A stretch of DNA of 64,000 nucleotides from Allobosea sp. CS1GBMeth4 (GTDB lineage: Bacteria > Pseudomonadota > Alphaproteobacteria > Rhizobiales > Beijerinckiaceae). A program made the position numbers and the translations under genes. Numbering within the stretch: position 1 is the stretch's first letter; each line of letters opens with the position of its first letter. The notes beneath the pieces are model-generated. The model was not told the origin of the DNA. It did no database searches and saw only the letters and a program-made list of their open reading frames with translations. The stretch covers positions 17,461-81,460 of the forward strand of contig NZ_FYAS01000004.1 of the NCBI RefSeq assembly GCF_900185715.1. Direction: 5' to 3'. This document shows, piece by piece, positions 25,652 to 34,265 of the stretch.

Positions 25652-26653
25652 ATGAGCAAGGCGCCGCGCGCCGTCCGCCTCGATCCGCAGGACGGCTCCT
25701 CCGACGACACCGTCTTCGGCGGCCGCGGCGATGTCGCGATCGTGCCGGAGATGGAGCCGATCGAGCCCGAAGCGCCGGTTCCCGAAGCCGCGCGACGCCG
25801 GCGCTTCAGCTGGGGCAGCCTGTTCGTCGCGGCGCTGTCGGCCCTGCTGGCGCTCTCGATCGCCGTCTGGGCCGAGCAGACGATCACCTGGCTGCTCGCG
25901 CTCAACCCCGCCGTCGGCATCGCGGCCCTCGTCTGCGCCAGCGTGGCGGCGCTGGCGCTGCTGGTCATGCTGTTGCGCGTCCTGCGCGACATCCTGCGCG
26001 AGCGGCGGGTCGAGGCGCTGCGCGAACGCGCCGCGGCCGCCCTCGCTGCCGGCGATCTCGCGGCTGCGCGTGGCGTCGCCACCGATCTCGACAGGCTCTA
26101 TGCCGGCCGGCCGGAAACGGCGAAGGGCAGGGCGGAGCTGTCGGCCCATACGCCGCAACTGCTGGCGGCGCGCGACCTGCTCACCGTCGCCGAGCGCAGC
26201 CTGCTCGCGCCGCTCGACGCGCTCGCCCAGGCGCAGGTGGCGCAGGCGGCGCGGCGGGTCTCGCTGGTGACGGCGGTGAGTCCGCGCGCGCTCGTCGACG
26301 TCGTCTTCGTGCTCGTCGCCTGCGCGCGGTTGCTGCGGGCGATCGCGACGATCTATGCCGGCCGGCCGGGAGCGCTCGGCCTGATCAGGCTGGCGCGGCA
26401 GGTGCTCGGCCATCTCGTCGTCACCGGCGGCATGGCAGCGGGCGACGCCGTCATCCAGCAGGTGCTCGGCCAGGGGCTGGCGGCGCGGCTTTCGGCCAAG
26501 CTCGGCGAGGGCGTGCTCAACGGGCTGCTCACCGCGAGGATCGGGCTCGCCGCCATCGCGGTCTGCCGGCCGCTGCCCTTCGTCGAGGAAAGGCCGCCGG
26601 GCCTGTCCGACGTAGCCGGAGACCTCTCCGGCTGGGGCGGCAAGGGCGAGTGA
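25652..26653 (+). CDS. ycjF: YcjF-family (DUF697, TIGR01620) membrane protein
   Basis: The 333-residue protein opens with a charged cytosolic stretch, then the TIGR01620 core: RRRFSWGSLFVAALSALLALSIAVW and a second hydrophobic segment (VGIAALVCASVAALALLVMLLRV), followed by RVEALRERAAAAL and the C-terminal DUF697 part ending RIGLAAIAVCRPLPF. It is the standard partner of YcjX and follows it by 13 bases. No other phage-shock gene lies in the window. A palindromic repeat follows the stop. Confidence 0.88.
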   Translation: MSKAPRAVRLDPQDGSSDDTVFGGRGDVAIVPEMEPIEPEAPVPEAARRRRFSWGSLFVAALSALLALSIAVWAEQTITWLLALNPAVGIAALVCASVAALALLVMLLRVLRDILRERRVEALRERAAAALAAGDLAAARGVATDLDRLYAGRPETAKGRAELSAHTPQLLAARDLLTVAERSLLAPLDALAQAQVAQAARRVSLVTAVSPRALVDVVFVLVACARLLRAIATIYAGRPGALGLIRLARQVLGHLVVTGGMAAGDAVIQQVLGQGLAARLSAKLGEGVLNGLLTARIGLAAIAVCRPLPFVEERPPGLSDVAGDLSGWGGKGE

Positions 26654-26663
26654 ACCTCCGCCG

Positions 26664-26806
26664 TCATTCCGGGGCGACGCGCAGCGTCGAGCCCGGAATC
26701 CAGATCTGCCGGCGTTGCCGGAATGGACGCTGCCGTCCGAGCCTCTTTCGAAGAGCGCCGTGGTCATGGGCACCGGGCTCAGCCCTATCGGGCTGCCCCG
26801 GAATGA
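26664..26806. repeat. Intergenic palindromic element, copy B (in the 26654-27002 gap)
   Basis: The 349-base gap between ycjF and flgE starts with this 143-base palindrome. Outer arms TCATTCCGGGGC (26664-26675) and GCCCCGGAATGA (26795-26806) are perfect. Each half is itself a hairpin unit: GACGC-GCA-GCGTC on the left, CAGCCC-TATC-GGGCTG on the right, each followed by GAGCCCGG. The rest of the gap (26807-27002) carries the flgE promoter. Confidence 0.7.
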
Positions 26807-26915
26807 TGGCGGCGCCCGGCAGAATTTGCCGGCAGGGGACGAATCTGCCCGGTCGGAAGCGTCGGGAAACGCTTCGAAAACCATCCAAGTCATTGAAATG
26901 GTTCAGGCATGGCCA

Positions 26916-26931
26916 TGGCACAGGCCGTGCA
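26916..26931 (+). promoter_or_regulatory. Sigma-54 type promoter of flgE
   Basis: TGGCAC (26916-26921), five bases, GTGCA (26927-26931): GG and GC are separated by exactly 10 bases, and ten of eleven consensus positions fit TGGCAC-N5-TTGCA. It lies 71 bases before the flgE ATG. Hook genes of Caulobacter-type flagella use sigma-54 with FlbD, and fliX is present in this window. Confidence 0.65.
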
Positions 26932-27002
26932 AACTCACCCTCGGTTCGACATGCCGCCCATGGGGGGCGCAGGTCCAGGCCCGATGGCCAGGTGAGGTTG
27001 CG

Positions 27003-28403
27003 ATGGGTGTTTTCAGTGCGCTGACGACGGCGGTGACGGGCATGCAGGCCCAGTCCTATGCCCTCGAAAATATCTCCGGCAACATCGCGAATTCGCGCAC
27101 CGCCGGCTTCAAGCGGGTCGATACCAGCTTCTCCGACCTCGTGCCGGATTCGGCGCTGAACCGGCAGGTCGCCGGCTCGGTCGCCTCCTACAGTCGCGCC
27201 ACCAACACGATCCAGGGCGACCTGAACGCGACCCGCATCGATACCAATGCGGCGATCAACGGCGACGGCTTCTTCGTGGTCGACCAGCGCCAGAGCGGCG
27301 TCGGCGCCTCGACCCTGTTCGCCAATTCGAATCTCTACACCCGCCGCGGCGATTTCGACTTCGACGCCGACGGCTACCTCGTCAACGGCGCCGGCTACTA
27401 TCTCAAGGGGCAGAAGATCGATCCCGTCACCGGCCAGGTGATCGGCAGCCAGCCCGACGTGCTGCGCATCACCAAGGACCAGTTCCCGGCCAAGGCGACG
27501 ACCGAGATCGAGTATCGCGCCAATATCCCGGCCTATCCCAAGACCAACGTCGCCAATACCAGCACGCCGGGCTCCGAGCTGCTGAACGCCGGCACCGGCT
27601 TCGGCACCAATCCGGGCACGACGGCCTCCGGCGGCACCGGCACCGTGGTCGGCAGCGACCTGACCACCTTCCTCAACCGCTCGATCCCCGGCGGCTCGGT
27701 CACCGTCTACGATTCGCTCGGCAAGGCGACGAGCGTCGAGCTGCGCTGGGCCAAGGTCTCCAACGCCGCCGCCGGCCCGCCGGCCGTCAGCGATACCTGG
27801 AACCTGTTCATCGCCGAGAACACCAGCGCCACCGGCGCGACCGTCGCCTATCGCAACGTCGACGTCGACATCACCTTCGATTCGACCGGGCAGATGACGT
27901 CGCCGGCCGGCGGCAACATCGCGATCCCGACCATGACGATCGGCGGCACGACGATCAGCGGCATCACCATCACCACCGGCGGCAACGGGCTGACCCAGAA
28001 CGGCGACACCAGCGGGCAGATCGACGCCCGCAGCATCCGCCAGAACGGCTACACCGCCGGCACGCTCGACCGTGTCGCGATCTCGAACGAAGGCCAGGTG
28101 ATCGGCACCTTCAGCAACGGCCAGGTCGTGGCGCTGGCGCAGATCGCGATCGCCCGCTTCAACGCCTCGAACGCGCTGAAGCGGCTCGACGGCGGTGCCT
28201 TCGAGGAGACGATCGAATCCGGCGCGCCGATCGTCGGGCTCGGCACCTCGCAGCTCATCGGCGGCAATGTCGAGCAGTCCAACACCGACATCGCCGACGA
28301 GTTCTCGAAGATGATCGTCACCCAGCAGGCCTATTCGGCCAACACCAAGGTGATCACCACGGCGCAGGAGATGCTGCGCGACGTCTTCAACATCATTCGC
28401 TGA
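27003..28403 (+). CDS. flgE: Flagellar hook protein FlgE
   Basis: The 466-residue protein polymerises into the hook outside the cell. The N-terminus MGVFSALTTAVTGMQAQSYALENISGNIANSRTAGFKR is the rod/hook family signature, and the C-terminus has SNTDIADEFSKMIVTQQAYSANTKVITTAQEML. The central part (about residues 170-360) is Gly/Thr-rich as usual for exported hook domains. No cleaved signal; export is by the flagellar type III system. The start at 27003 gives the conserved N-terminus. flgK follows after 77 bases, flgL after that, all likely from the sigma-54 type promoter. Confidence 0.95.
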   Translation: MGVFSALTTAVTGMQAQSYALENISGNIANSRTAGFKRVDTSFSDLVPDSALNRQVAGSVASYSRATNTIQGDLNATRIDTNAAINGDGFFVVDQRQSGVGASTLFANSNLYTRRGDFDFDADGYLVNGAGYYLKGQKIDPVTGQVIGSQPDVLRITKDQFPAKATTEIEYRANIPAYPKTNVANTSTPGSELLNAGTGFGTNPGTTASGGTGTVVGSDLTTFLNRSIPGGSVTVYDSLGKATSVELRWAKVSNAAAGPPAVSDTWNLFIAENTSATGATVAYRNVDVDITFDSTGQMTSPAGGNIAIPTMTIGGTTISGITITTGGNGLTQNGDTSGQIDARSIRQNGYTAGTLDRVAISNEGQVIGTFSNGQVVALAQIAIARFNASNALKRLDGGAFEETIESGAPIVGLGTSQLIGGNVEQSNTDIADEFSKMIVTQQAYSANTKVITTAQEMLRDVFNIIR

Positions 28404-28480
28404 GCGGCTGAACGCAGCCTGGCCCGACGGCCCAGGAGGGCCGGGCCGACGGAACGAGCCAAAGACGACAGGAGTTGACG

Positions 28481-30346
28481 ATGGGTCTCAGCACCGCGCT
28501 CGGCACCGCCATTTCCGGGCTGAACAGCTCGCAGGTCGGTATCGGCGTCGTTTCGCAGAACGTCGCCAATGCCGGCACCGCCGGCTATGTGCGCCGCACT
28601 GTCTCGAACGTCGATTCGATCAGCGGCCGCACCGTCGGGATCAACAACCCGAACGTCCAGCGGCTGCTCGACCGCATCGTCCAGCACCAGCTCCTGCAGG
28701 AAAGCTCGGGCGCGGCCTATACCGCGACCCGCGCCCAGGTCTTCGCCAATCTCGACCAGCTCTACGGCGCGCCCGGCAGCGCGACCGCGCTGGACTCGAT
28801 GTACAGCAAGTTCACCAGCTCGCTGCAGGCGCTGCAGAACGACCCGTCCTCCTATACCAACCGCACCGCCGTCATCGACGCCGCGAGCCAGCTCGCCAAT
28901 CGGCTGCGCGGCCTGTCCGACGGGGTGCAGCAGCAGCGCGCCCAGGCCGAGGCCGGAATCGGCGCGGCGGTGACGCGCACCAACGAACTGCTCGACCAGC
29001 TCACCGACGTCAATGCGCGCATCGTCAACGCGCCGCAGACCTCGGCGACGGCGGATCTGCGCGACCAGCGCGACCGGATCATCTCCGAACTGTCGCAATA
29101 TGTCGAAATCCGCACCGATGAGCGGCCGAACGGCTCGGTCAGCATCACCACGGCCTCCGGCACGCAGCTCTTCGATGGCCGCCCGACGATCCGGTTCGAA
29201 TTCGATCAGCGCGGCAATATCGGCCCGCAGTCGCAATGGAGCAGCGACCCGGCCCAGCGCGGCGTCGGCACCATCGTCGCCCGCGACCTCTCCGGAAACA
29301 GCTTCGACGCGATCGCCAACAACACCTTCCGCTCCGGCGAGATCGGGGCCCTGATCGAGCTGCGCGACAAGACGCTGGTGCAGGCGCAAAGGCAGCTCGA
29401 CGAAATCGCCGCCCAGCTCGCCAGCGCGCTCTCGGACCGCGAGATCGCCGGCACGGCCGTGACCGCTGGCGCCGCGACCGGATTCGACGTCGACCTCGCC
29501 GGGCTGCAATCCGGCAATTCGGTGACGCTCGACTACAAGGTCACCCCGGGCGGCCAGACCCAGCGCTTCACCTTCGTGCGCGTCGAGTCGGCGGCATCGC
29601 TGCCATTGCCGGCCTCGGCGCAGGGCGACGCCAACAACCGCGTCATCGGCATCGACTTCTCGGGCGGACCGGCCTCGGTCGCCGCGCAGATCCAGGCAGC
29701 GGTCGGCCCGGGCTTCGCCGTCTCCAACACCGGCTCGGTGCTGCGCATCGTCGACGACGGGGCGGCGGGAACGCGCGACGTCGTCGGTCTCACGGCCCGG
29801 CCGACGCAGACCTCGCTGACCGGCGGCACGGGCGAGCTGCCCTTCTTCGTCGATGGCCGCGACAACGGCGCCTATACCGGCTCCTATGAGGGCGGGGCGC
29901 AGTCCATCGGCTTCGCCTCGCGCATCGCCGTCAACCCGGACCTGGTCGCCGACCGCTCGCGGCTGGTGGTCTACGACACCAGCCCGATGACGCCCCAGGG
30001 CGACGCGACCCGGCCGGCCTTCCTCTACGACCGGTTGACCTCGAGCCAGCGCAGCTTCACCAATGCCACCGGCTTCGACGGCTCGACCGCGACCTCGAGC
30101 GGCACGGTCTCGAGCTTCGTCCAGCGCGTCGTGGCGGGGCAGGGCCAGGCGAGCGAGCAGGCCAAGCGCCTCGACGAGGGCCAGCAGGTCGCCTTCGCTT
30201 CGGTGCAGAGCCGCTTCCTCGAAGACACCAAGGTCAATGTCGACGAGGAAATGTCGACATTGATCGAACTGCAGAGCGCCTACGCCGCCAATGCACGGGT
30301 CATCTCCACGGTGAAGGAGTTGCTCGACGTGCTGATGAGATTGTGA
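28481..30346 (+). CDS. flgK: Flagellar hook-associated protein FlgK (HAP1)
   Basis: The 621-residue protein joins hook and filament. It starts MGLSTALGTAISGLNSSQVGIGVVSQNVANAGTAGYVRR and ends VDEEMSTLIELQSAYAANARVISTVKELLDVLMRL, the two coiled-coil ends shared by HAP1 proteins. The segment TNELLDQLTDVNARIVNAPQTSATADLRDQRD is also typical. GGAG lies before the ATG at 28481. flgL starts 11 bases after its stop. Confidence 0.95.
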   Translation: MGLSTALGTAISGLNSSQVGIGVVSQNVANAGTAGYVRRTVSNVDSISGRTVGINNPNVQRLLDRIVQHQLLQESSGAAYTATRAQVFANLDQLYGAPGSATALDSMYSKFTSSLQALQNDPSSYTNRTAVIDAASQLANRLRGLSDGVQQQRAQAEAGIGAAVTRTNELLDQLTDVNARIVNAPQTSATADLRDQRDRIISELSQYVEIRTDERPNGSVSITTASGTQLFDGRPTIRFEFDQRGNIGPQSQWSSDPAQRGVGTIVARDLSGNSFDAIANNTFRSGEIGALIELRDKTLVQAQRQLDEIAAQLASALSDREIAGTAVTAGAATGFDVDLAGLQSGNSVTLDYKVTPGGQTQRFTFVRVESAASLPLPASAQGDANNRVIGIDFSGGPASVAAQIQAAVGPGFAVSNTGSVLRIVDDGAAGTRDVVGLTARPTQTSLTGGTGELPFFVDGRDNGAYTGSYEGGAQSIGFASRIAVNPDLVADRSRLVVYDTSPMTPQGDATRPAFLYDRLTSSQRSFTNATGFDGSTATSSGTVSSFVQRVVAGQGQASEQAKRLDEGQQVAFASVQSRFLEDTKVNVDEEMSTLIELQSAYAANARVISTVKELLDVLMRL

Positions 30347-30357
30347 GGAGATAGCCG

Positions 30358-31872
30358 ATGACCATCACCGCCACCGGCGTCGGCGCCTATCGTCTCGCCA
30401 GGCCCAACCAGTTCGTCTCGATGCGCGGCCAGCTCGACGACCTGCAGCGCCAGCTGGCGACGCAGAAGAAGTCGGAGACCTATGCCGGCCTCGGCATGGA
30501 CCGCGGCGTCAGCCTCGATCTGAACAATCGCCTCTCGATGCTCGACGGTTATCTGACCGGGATCGAGCGCGCCGACGTCAATCTCAAGCTGATGACGAAG
30601 GCGGTCGAGAATTTCTCCAAGCTCGCGGCCGAAACGCGCTCCGACGCGCGCCCGGACAGCTATGTCGAGACCTCGACCGGGCGCACCTCGCCGCAGGTCC
30701 TCGCCGAGGAGAAGTTCAAGCAGACGCTCGACCTGCTGAACAGCCAGGTCAACGGGCGCTATCTGTTCTCCGGCCGCACCTCCGATGTCGAGCCGGTGGT
30801 GAGCTATTCGCTGATCATGGACGGCGACGCCAGCCATGCCGGGCTGAAGCAGCTGATCTCCGAGCGCAAGCAGGCCGATCTCGGCGCTGCGGGCCTCGGC
30901 CGGCTGGTCACCGGCGGCGCCGGCACCAATGCGACGATCGCCGAGGAGGCGGCGGGGCTGCCCTACGGCTTCAAGCTGACCGGCGCCTCGAGCAGCAGCG
31001 CGGCGCTGACCACGGCCTACAATGCCGGGCCGCCGGCCGACATCGCCGTCAACGTCGCCGCGCAGCCGCAGCCGGGCGACACGCTGAAGATCACCCTGGC
31101 GCTGCCGGACGGCACGACGGAGGAGATCATCCTGACGGCGCGGGCGGAGGGCACCACCGGGGCCGCCGCCGACGGCTTCGTCATCGGGCCGGACGTCAAC
31201 ACCACGGCCGCGAACCTGCGCGCCTCGATCGGCGCGGCCCTGTCGCGCGAGGCGAATACGTCGTTGTCGGCCGCTTCGTCCCAGGTCGCGGCCAAGGACT
31301 TCTTCGCCGGCAGCCCGAGCAATCCGCCGCTCCGGGTGCCTGGACCTCCTTTCGACACCGCGACGGCCGCACCCGCGCCCGGGACCGCCGCCAATACGGT
31401 GATCTGGTATCAGGGCGACGACGCCGCCGGCCCGGCCAGGGCCACGGCGAGCGTCCAGGTCGACCAGGGCCAGCAGGTGGCGGCCGGCGCCCGTGCCAAC
31501 GAGGAAGCCTTCCGCACCGGGCTGGCGCAATTCGCGATCATGGCGGCCGAGACCTTCCCGGCGAGCGATGCCAACTCGAAGCTGCGCTACGAGGCGATGA
31601 CCGAGCGGGTGCGCAACACGATCGGCTTCCCGACGGGGACGCAGAACCCCGCGGAGATCATCGTCGAGCTCGGCTCGGCCCAGACCGCGATGGCTCAGGC
31701 CAAGGAACGTCACACCGCGACCAAGGACTATCTGAGCACGACGCTGTCGGGCGTCGAGGATATCAGCAAGGAAGAGGTCGCGATGCAGATCCTGGCGCTG
31801 CAGACGACCTTGCAGGCGAGCTATCAGACGACCTCGATGCTTTCCCAGCTGCGCCTGACGAACTATCTCTGA
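30358..31872 (+). CDS. flgL: Flagellar hook-associated protein FlgL (HAP3)
   Basis: The 504-residue protein is longer than enterobacterial FlgL (about 320) owing to a central Ala/Gly/Thr-rich insertion (about residues 190-390), as is common in this order. The conserved ends are present: FVSMRGQLDDLQRQLATQKKSETYAGLGMDRG with LDLLNSQVNGRYLFSGRTSDVEPV, and KEEVAMQILALQTTLQASYQTTSMLSQLRLTNYL. It caps the hook below the filament. GAGGAG lies before the ATG. It ends the rightward flgE-flgK-flgL unit at a strong terminator. Confidence 0.92.
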   Translation: MTITATGVGAYRLARPNQFVSMRGQLDDLQRQLATQKKSETYAGLGMDRGVSLDLNNRLSMLDGYLTGIERADVNLKLMTKAVENFSKLAAETRSDARPDSYVETSTGRTSPQVLAEEKFKQTLDLLNSQVNGRYLFSGRTSDVEPVVSYSLIMDGDASHAGLKQLISERKQADLGAAGLGRLVTGGAGTNATIAEEAAGLPYGFKLTGASSSSAALTTAYNAGPPADIAVNVAAQPQPGDTLKITLALPDGTTEEIILTARAEGTTGAAADGFVIGPDVNTTAANLRASIGAALSREANTSLSAASSQVAAKDFFAGSPSNPPLRVPGPPFDTATAAPAPGTAANTVIWYQGDDAAGPARATASVQVDQGQQVAAGARANEEAFRTGLAQFAIMAAETFPASDANSKLRYEAMTERVRNTIGFPTGTQNPAEIIVELGSAQTAMAQAKERHTATKDYLSTTLSGVEDISKEEVAMQILALQTTLQASYQTTSMLSQLRLTNYL

Positions 31873-31898
31873 CGCTGCCGCCTCGGCGGCAAAGGAAA

Positions 31899-31932
31899 AC
31901 GGCCCGGAGCGAATCCGGGCCGTTTTTCTTTT
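31899..31932. terminator. Bidirectional terminator between flgL and flaF
   Basis: Arms ACGGCCCGGA and TCCGGGCCGT with loop GCGAA, followed by TTTTTCTTTT on the right and preceded by AAGGAAAA (a T-tract on the minus strand). It can stop both the flgL transcript and the convergent flagellin-flbT-flaF transcript. Confidence 0.85.
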
Positions 31933-31957
31933 GTCCGAGATGTCGTCGGCGCCGCGT

Positions 31958-32329
31958 TCAGCGGCCGCGCAGGCCGGCGGCGATCTCGCGGTTGATATTG
32001 ACGAGGGCGGCGAGCGCCTGCGGCTCCGGCGCGGCGGCGACCTGGAAGGTGCGGTTGAAGATGAAGTTCGCCAGCCCGAGGATGTTGCGCTTGATCTCGA
32101 CCGGCAGCGGATTGTCCTCGGCGATGACCGCCGAGACGAGCAGGGTCCAGAGCTTGCGGTTGTAGGTCAGGGCCTCGTCGAGCTCGCCGGAGCGGGCGCC
32201 CCAGTCGTCGACGATCATCTGGAGGCGGGCTGCGGCCTTGAGCAGCAGGCCGGCTTCGAGTTCGCGGGGAGACTGGACATTCTGGGCCGCCTTCGAGGCC
32301 GCGGCGTAGGCGCTAAATCCGCTTTGCAT
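31958..32329 (-). CDS. flaF: Flagellar regulator FlaF
   Basis: The 123-residue protein shows the alphaproteobacterial FlaF pattern: N-terminal MQSGFSAYAAASKAAQNVQSPRELEAGLLLKAA, LTYNRKLWTLLVSAVIAEDNPLP and IKRNILGLANFIFNRT. FlaF is needed for flagellin secretion or synthesis and acts with FlbT. Its start overlaps the flbT 3' end by 17 bases, so they are translationally coupled. Last gene of the leftward flagellin unit. Confidence 0.93.
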   Translation of the reverse strand: MQSGFSAYAAASKAAQNVQSPRELEAGLLLKAAARLQMIVDDWGARSGELDEALTYNRKLWTLLVSAVIAEDNPLPVEIKRNILGLANFIFNRTFQVAAAPEPQALAALVNINREIAAGLRGR

Positions 32330-32705
32330 GCTCGAGCAGTTCCGCCTCGTAGGAGATCAGCTTCTTGGCAGCCTTGAGCGCCTTGTAGAGCTCGCCGCTT
32401 AAGATGCAGTTATTGATTTCGGAAACATGCGGCAGAGCGCTCGGCGCCGCCTGGAGGAAGTCGCGCACGAGCTGGAAGTAGATCTCGTGCTGCGTCGTCG
32501 GGTCGCCGGCCAGATACATGAGCTGGATGGCGAGATAGATCTTCTTCGCCGGCGTGTCGGCGGTCGCGGCGGTGAGGATGTCCTTCTCGCGCAGGATCGG
32601 CGCCTCGCCCTCGATGAAGAAGCGCGTGCGCTGCTCGTCGTTGCGGATGACGACCGAGCCGATGATGATGCGCTCGTTCGGCTTGAGCTCGACCTTGAGG
32701 GCCAT
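32313..32705 (-). CDS. flbT: Flagellin mRNA regulator FlbT
   Basis: The 130-residue protein matches FlbT throughout: MALKVELKPNERIIIGSVVIRND, then FFIEGEAPILREKDILTA, AKKIYLAIQLMYLAGD and EINNCILSGELYKALKAAKKLI. In Caulobacter FlbT binds the 5' leader of flagellin mRNA and promotes its decay until the hook is complete. It lies 35 bases after the second flagellin gene and overlaps flaF, so it is made with its own target. Confidence 0.95.
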   Translation of the reverse strand: MALKVELKPNERIIIGSVVIRNDEQRTRFFIEGEAPILREKDILTAATADTPAKKIYLAIQLMYLAGDPTTQHEIYFQLVRDFLQAAPSALPHVSEINNCILSGELYKALKAAKKLISYEAELLEHAKRI

Positions 32706-32740
32706 GGCAGTCCCGCCTTCTGGCTGATGGGAAGGGAAGG

Positions 32741-34075
32741 TCAGCCGAACAGGCGCAGCACGCCCTGATCGGCCTGGTTGGCGAGCGAGAGGGCGGTCTG
32801 CGAGAGCTGCTGGCGCGTATTGAGCGCGAGCAGGCTGGCGCCTTCCTCGTTCGGATCGGCGAGGACGAGGTTGCCGGCGCCGGTGGTCAGCACGTTCGAC
32901 AGTTCCTTGGTGAAGTCCTGGCGGGTCTGGGCGACCGAGAGGTTCGAGCCGAGGGTCGAGGCGAGCGACTTCAGCGAGGTCAGTGCGCCGGTCAGGGCAG
33001 CCGTCGCCTTCTCCAGGTCCATGTCGTTCTGGAAGTTGATGAAGCCGGCGAGCTGCGTGTTGATCGCGCGCGGGATGCCGAGGTTGTCGGCCGTCAGGTT
33101 CGAGCCCTGGATGTCGAGCTTGGTCTGGTTCCGCCCGGTCTTTTCGTTGAAGACGATGGTCAGGCGGTCGCCCGAGAGCAGGTTGATGCCGTTATAGCTC
33201 GAATCCTTGGCGAGATCGTCGATCTTGTCGCGCAGATCGTTGAACTGGTCGATCAGGTTCGAGCGCACGGCCGAGGTGACGTTCGACGAGGTGATGCTCG
33301 ACGTGGCGACGGCGGCGTCGGCCGCCAGGAAGCCGATGACGGTGTTGCTGGAGCCACCCTGGGCGGCGGTGATGGCGGCCGGGCCGGCGTTGCCGACGCC
33401 GAAGCCGAAATCGACGGTTTCGGAACCCTTGCCCTTGACGTTGAGCTGGCCCTTCTCGTCGACGAAGGCGGTGACGAGCCCGGATTTGTTGATCTCGTTG
33501 ACGATGTCGCGGACGGTCGTCGTCGACGTCAGCGCGAAGCTGACCTCATAGGTGTCGGAGCCGACGGTGATCGAGAAGGCGGCATTGGTGTTGGTCGTCG
33601 TGTCGATGCCGAGGTGACCGGGCGAGGAGGCGGTCGCAGCGACGGGTGCGGCGGCGGCAGGGGCGCCGATCAGCTTGTCGAGAGCGATGTCCTTCAGGCT
33701 CTTGCTGGTCACCGCGGTTTCCGCGGCCGTCGCCAGGGCCGTGCCGGCCTTGGTCGGCCTGTTCTGAGCCGCATCCGCCTGAGCCTGCTTGATGGTCGAC
33801 TGCAGCGAGTTCACCAGCTTGGTGATGCCGTCAATGCCTTTGGAAGCGGCCTGAATGGTCTGGATGCCGTTCGAGATGCCGTCGAGCAGGCCGGTGAGCT
33901 GGCTCGAGCGATCGTTCAGCGAGGCGGCAGTGAAATAGTTGACCGGGTTGTCGATCGCCGAGTTGACCTTGCGACCGGTCGCAAGGCGGTTCTGGATCAC
34001 GCCTTGCTGGGCCGTGGTCTGCTGGAGGGTCAGCAGGTTGTTGCGGACGCCGTTCGACAGGATCGTGTTGGCCAT
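32741..34075 (-). CDS. fliC: Flagellin (copy 2)
   Basis: The 444-residue filament protein starts MANTILSNGVRNNLLTLQ and ends TRQQLSQTALSLANQADQGVLRLFG, the D0 ends. The D1 segment RLATGRKVNSAIDNPVNYFTAASLNDRSS is almost identical to that of the neighbouring copy, while the central exposed part (about residues 150-290) differs. The start at 34075 is chosen over an earlier ATG at 34132 because of the flagellin N-terminus. A CtrA-like box lies about 70 bases upstream and flbT-flaF follow. Confidence 0.94.
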   Translation of the reverse strand: MANTILSNGVRNNLLTLQQTTAQQGVIQNRLATGRKVNSAIDNPVNYFTAASLNDRSSQLTGLLDGISNGIQTIQAASKGIDGITKLVNSLQSTIKQAQADAAQNRPTKAGTALATAAETAVTSKSLKDIALDKLIGAPAAAAPVAATASSPGHLGIDTTTNTNAAFSITVGSDTYEVSFALTSTTTVRDIVNEINKSGLVTAFVDEKGQLNVKGKGSETVDFGFGVGNAGPAAITAAQGGSSNTVIGFLAADAAVATSSITSSNVTSAVRSNLIDQFNDLRDKIDDLAKDSSYNGINLLSGDRLTIVFNEKTGRNQTKLDIQGSNLTADNLGIPRAINTQLAGFINFQNDMDLEKATAALTGALTSLKSLASTLGSNLSVAQTRQDFTKELSNVLTTGAGNLVLADPNEEGASLLALNTRQQLSQTALSLANQADQGVLRLFG

Positions 34076-34145
34076 TTCAGGTCCCTCTGACAGCGCGCTT
34101 CGGCGCTCAACCAGCTTGCTCTGGGCCAACAATCCTTTGTTAAGG

Positions 34146-34160
34146 CTAAGAAACGGTTAA
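34146..34160 (-). promoter_or_regulatory. CtrA-like box before flagellin copy 2
   Basis: On the minus strand: TTAA, seven bases, TTAG (plus strand CTAA-N7-TTAA). One mismatch to the TTAA-N7-TTAA consensus of CtrA. It lies 71 bases before the start. The nearby weak GG-N10-GC pattern is not convincing as sigma-54. Confidence 0.35.
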
Positions 34161-34186
34161 TGGCGCGGCTCGGCTGACAACGAAAA

Positions 34187-34212
34187 AGCGGCGGAGCCGA
34201 GGCTCCGCCGCT
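34187..34212 (-). terminator. Terminator between the two flagellin genes
   Basis: Perfect 12-base arms AGCGGCGGAGCC and GGCTCCGCCGCT with a 2-base loop; on the minus strand TTTTT follows directly. It ends the transcript of flagellin copy 1, 54 bases past its stop, so each flagellin has its own transcription unit. Confidence 0.9.
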
Positions 34213-34265
34213 CTTTTGACTTCGGCCCGCTTCTGCGGGGTGATCCGCGTTCTGCGGAGCGAAGA

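Noticed and set aside
34111..34128. GG-N10-GC pattern before flagellin copy 2 as sigma-54 promoter
   Set aside because: Only the two invariant pairs fit; the surrounding bases do not match the consensus.
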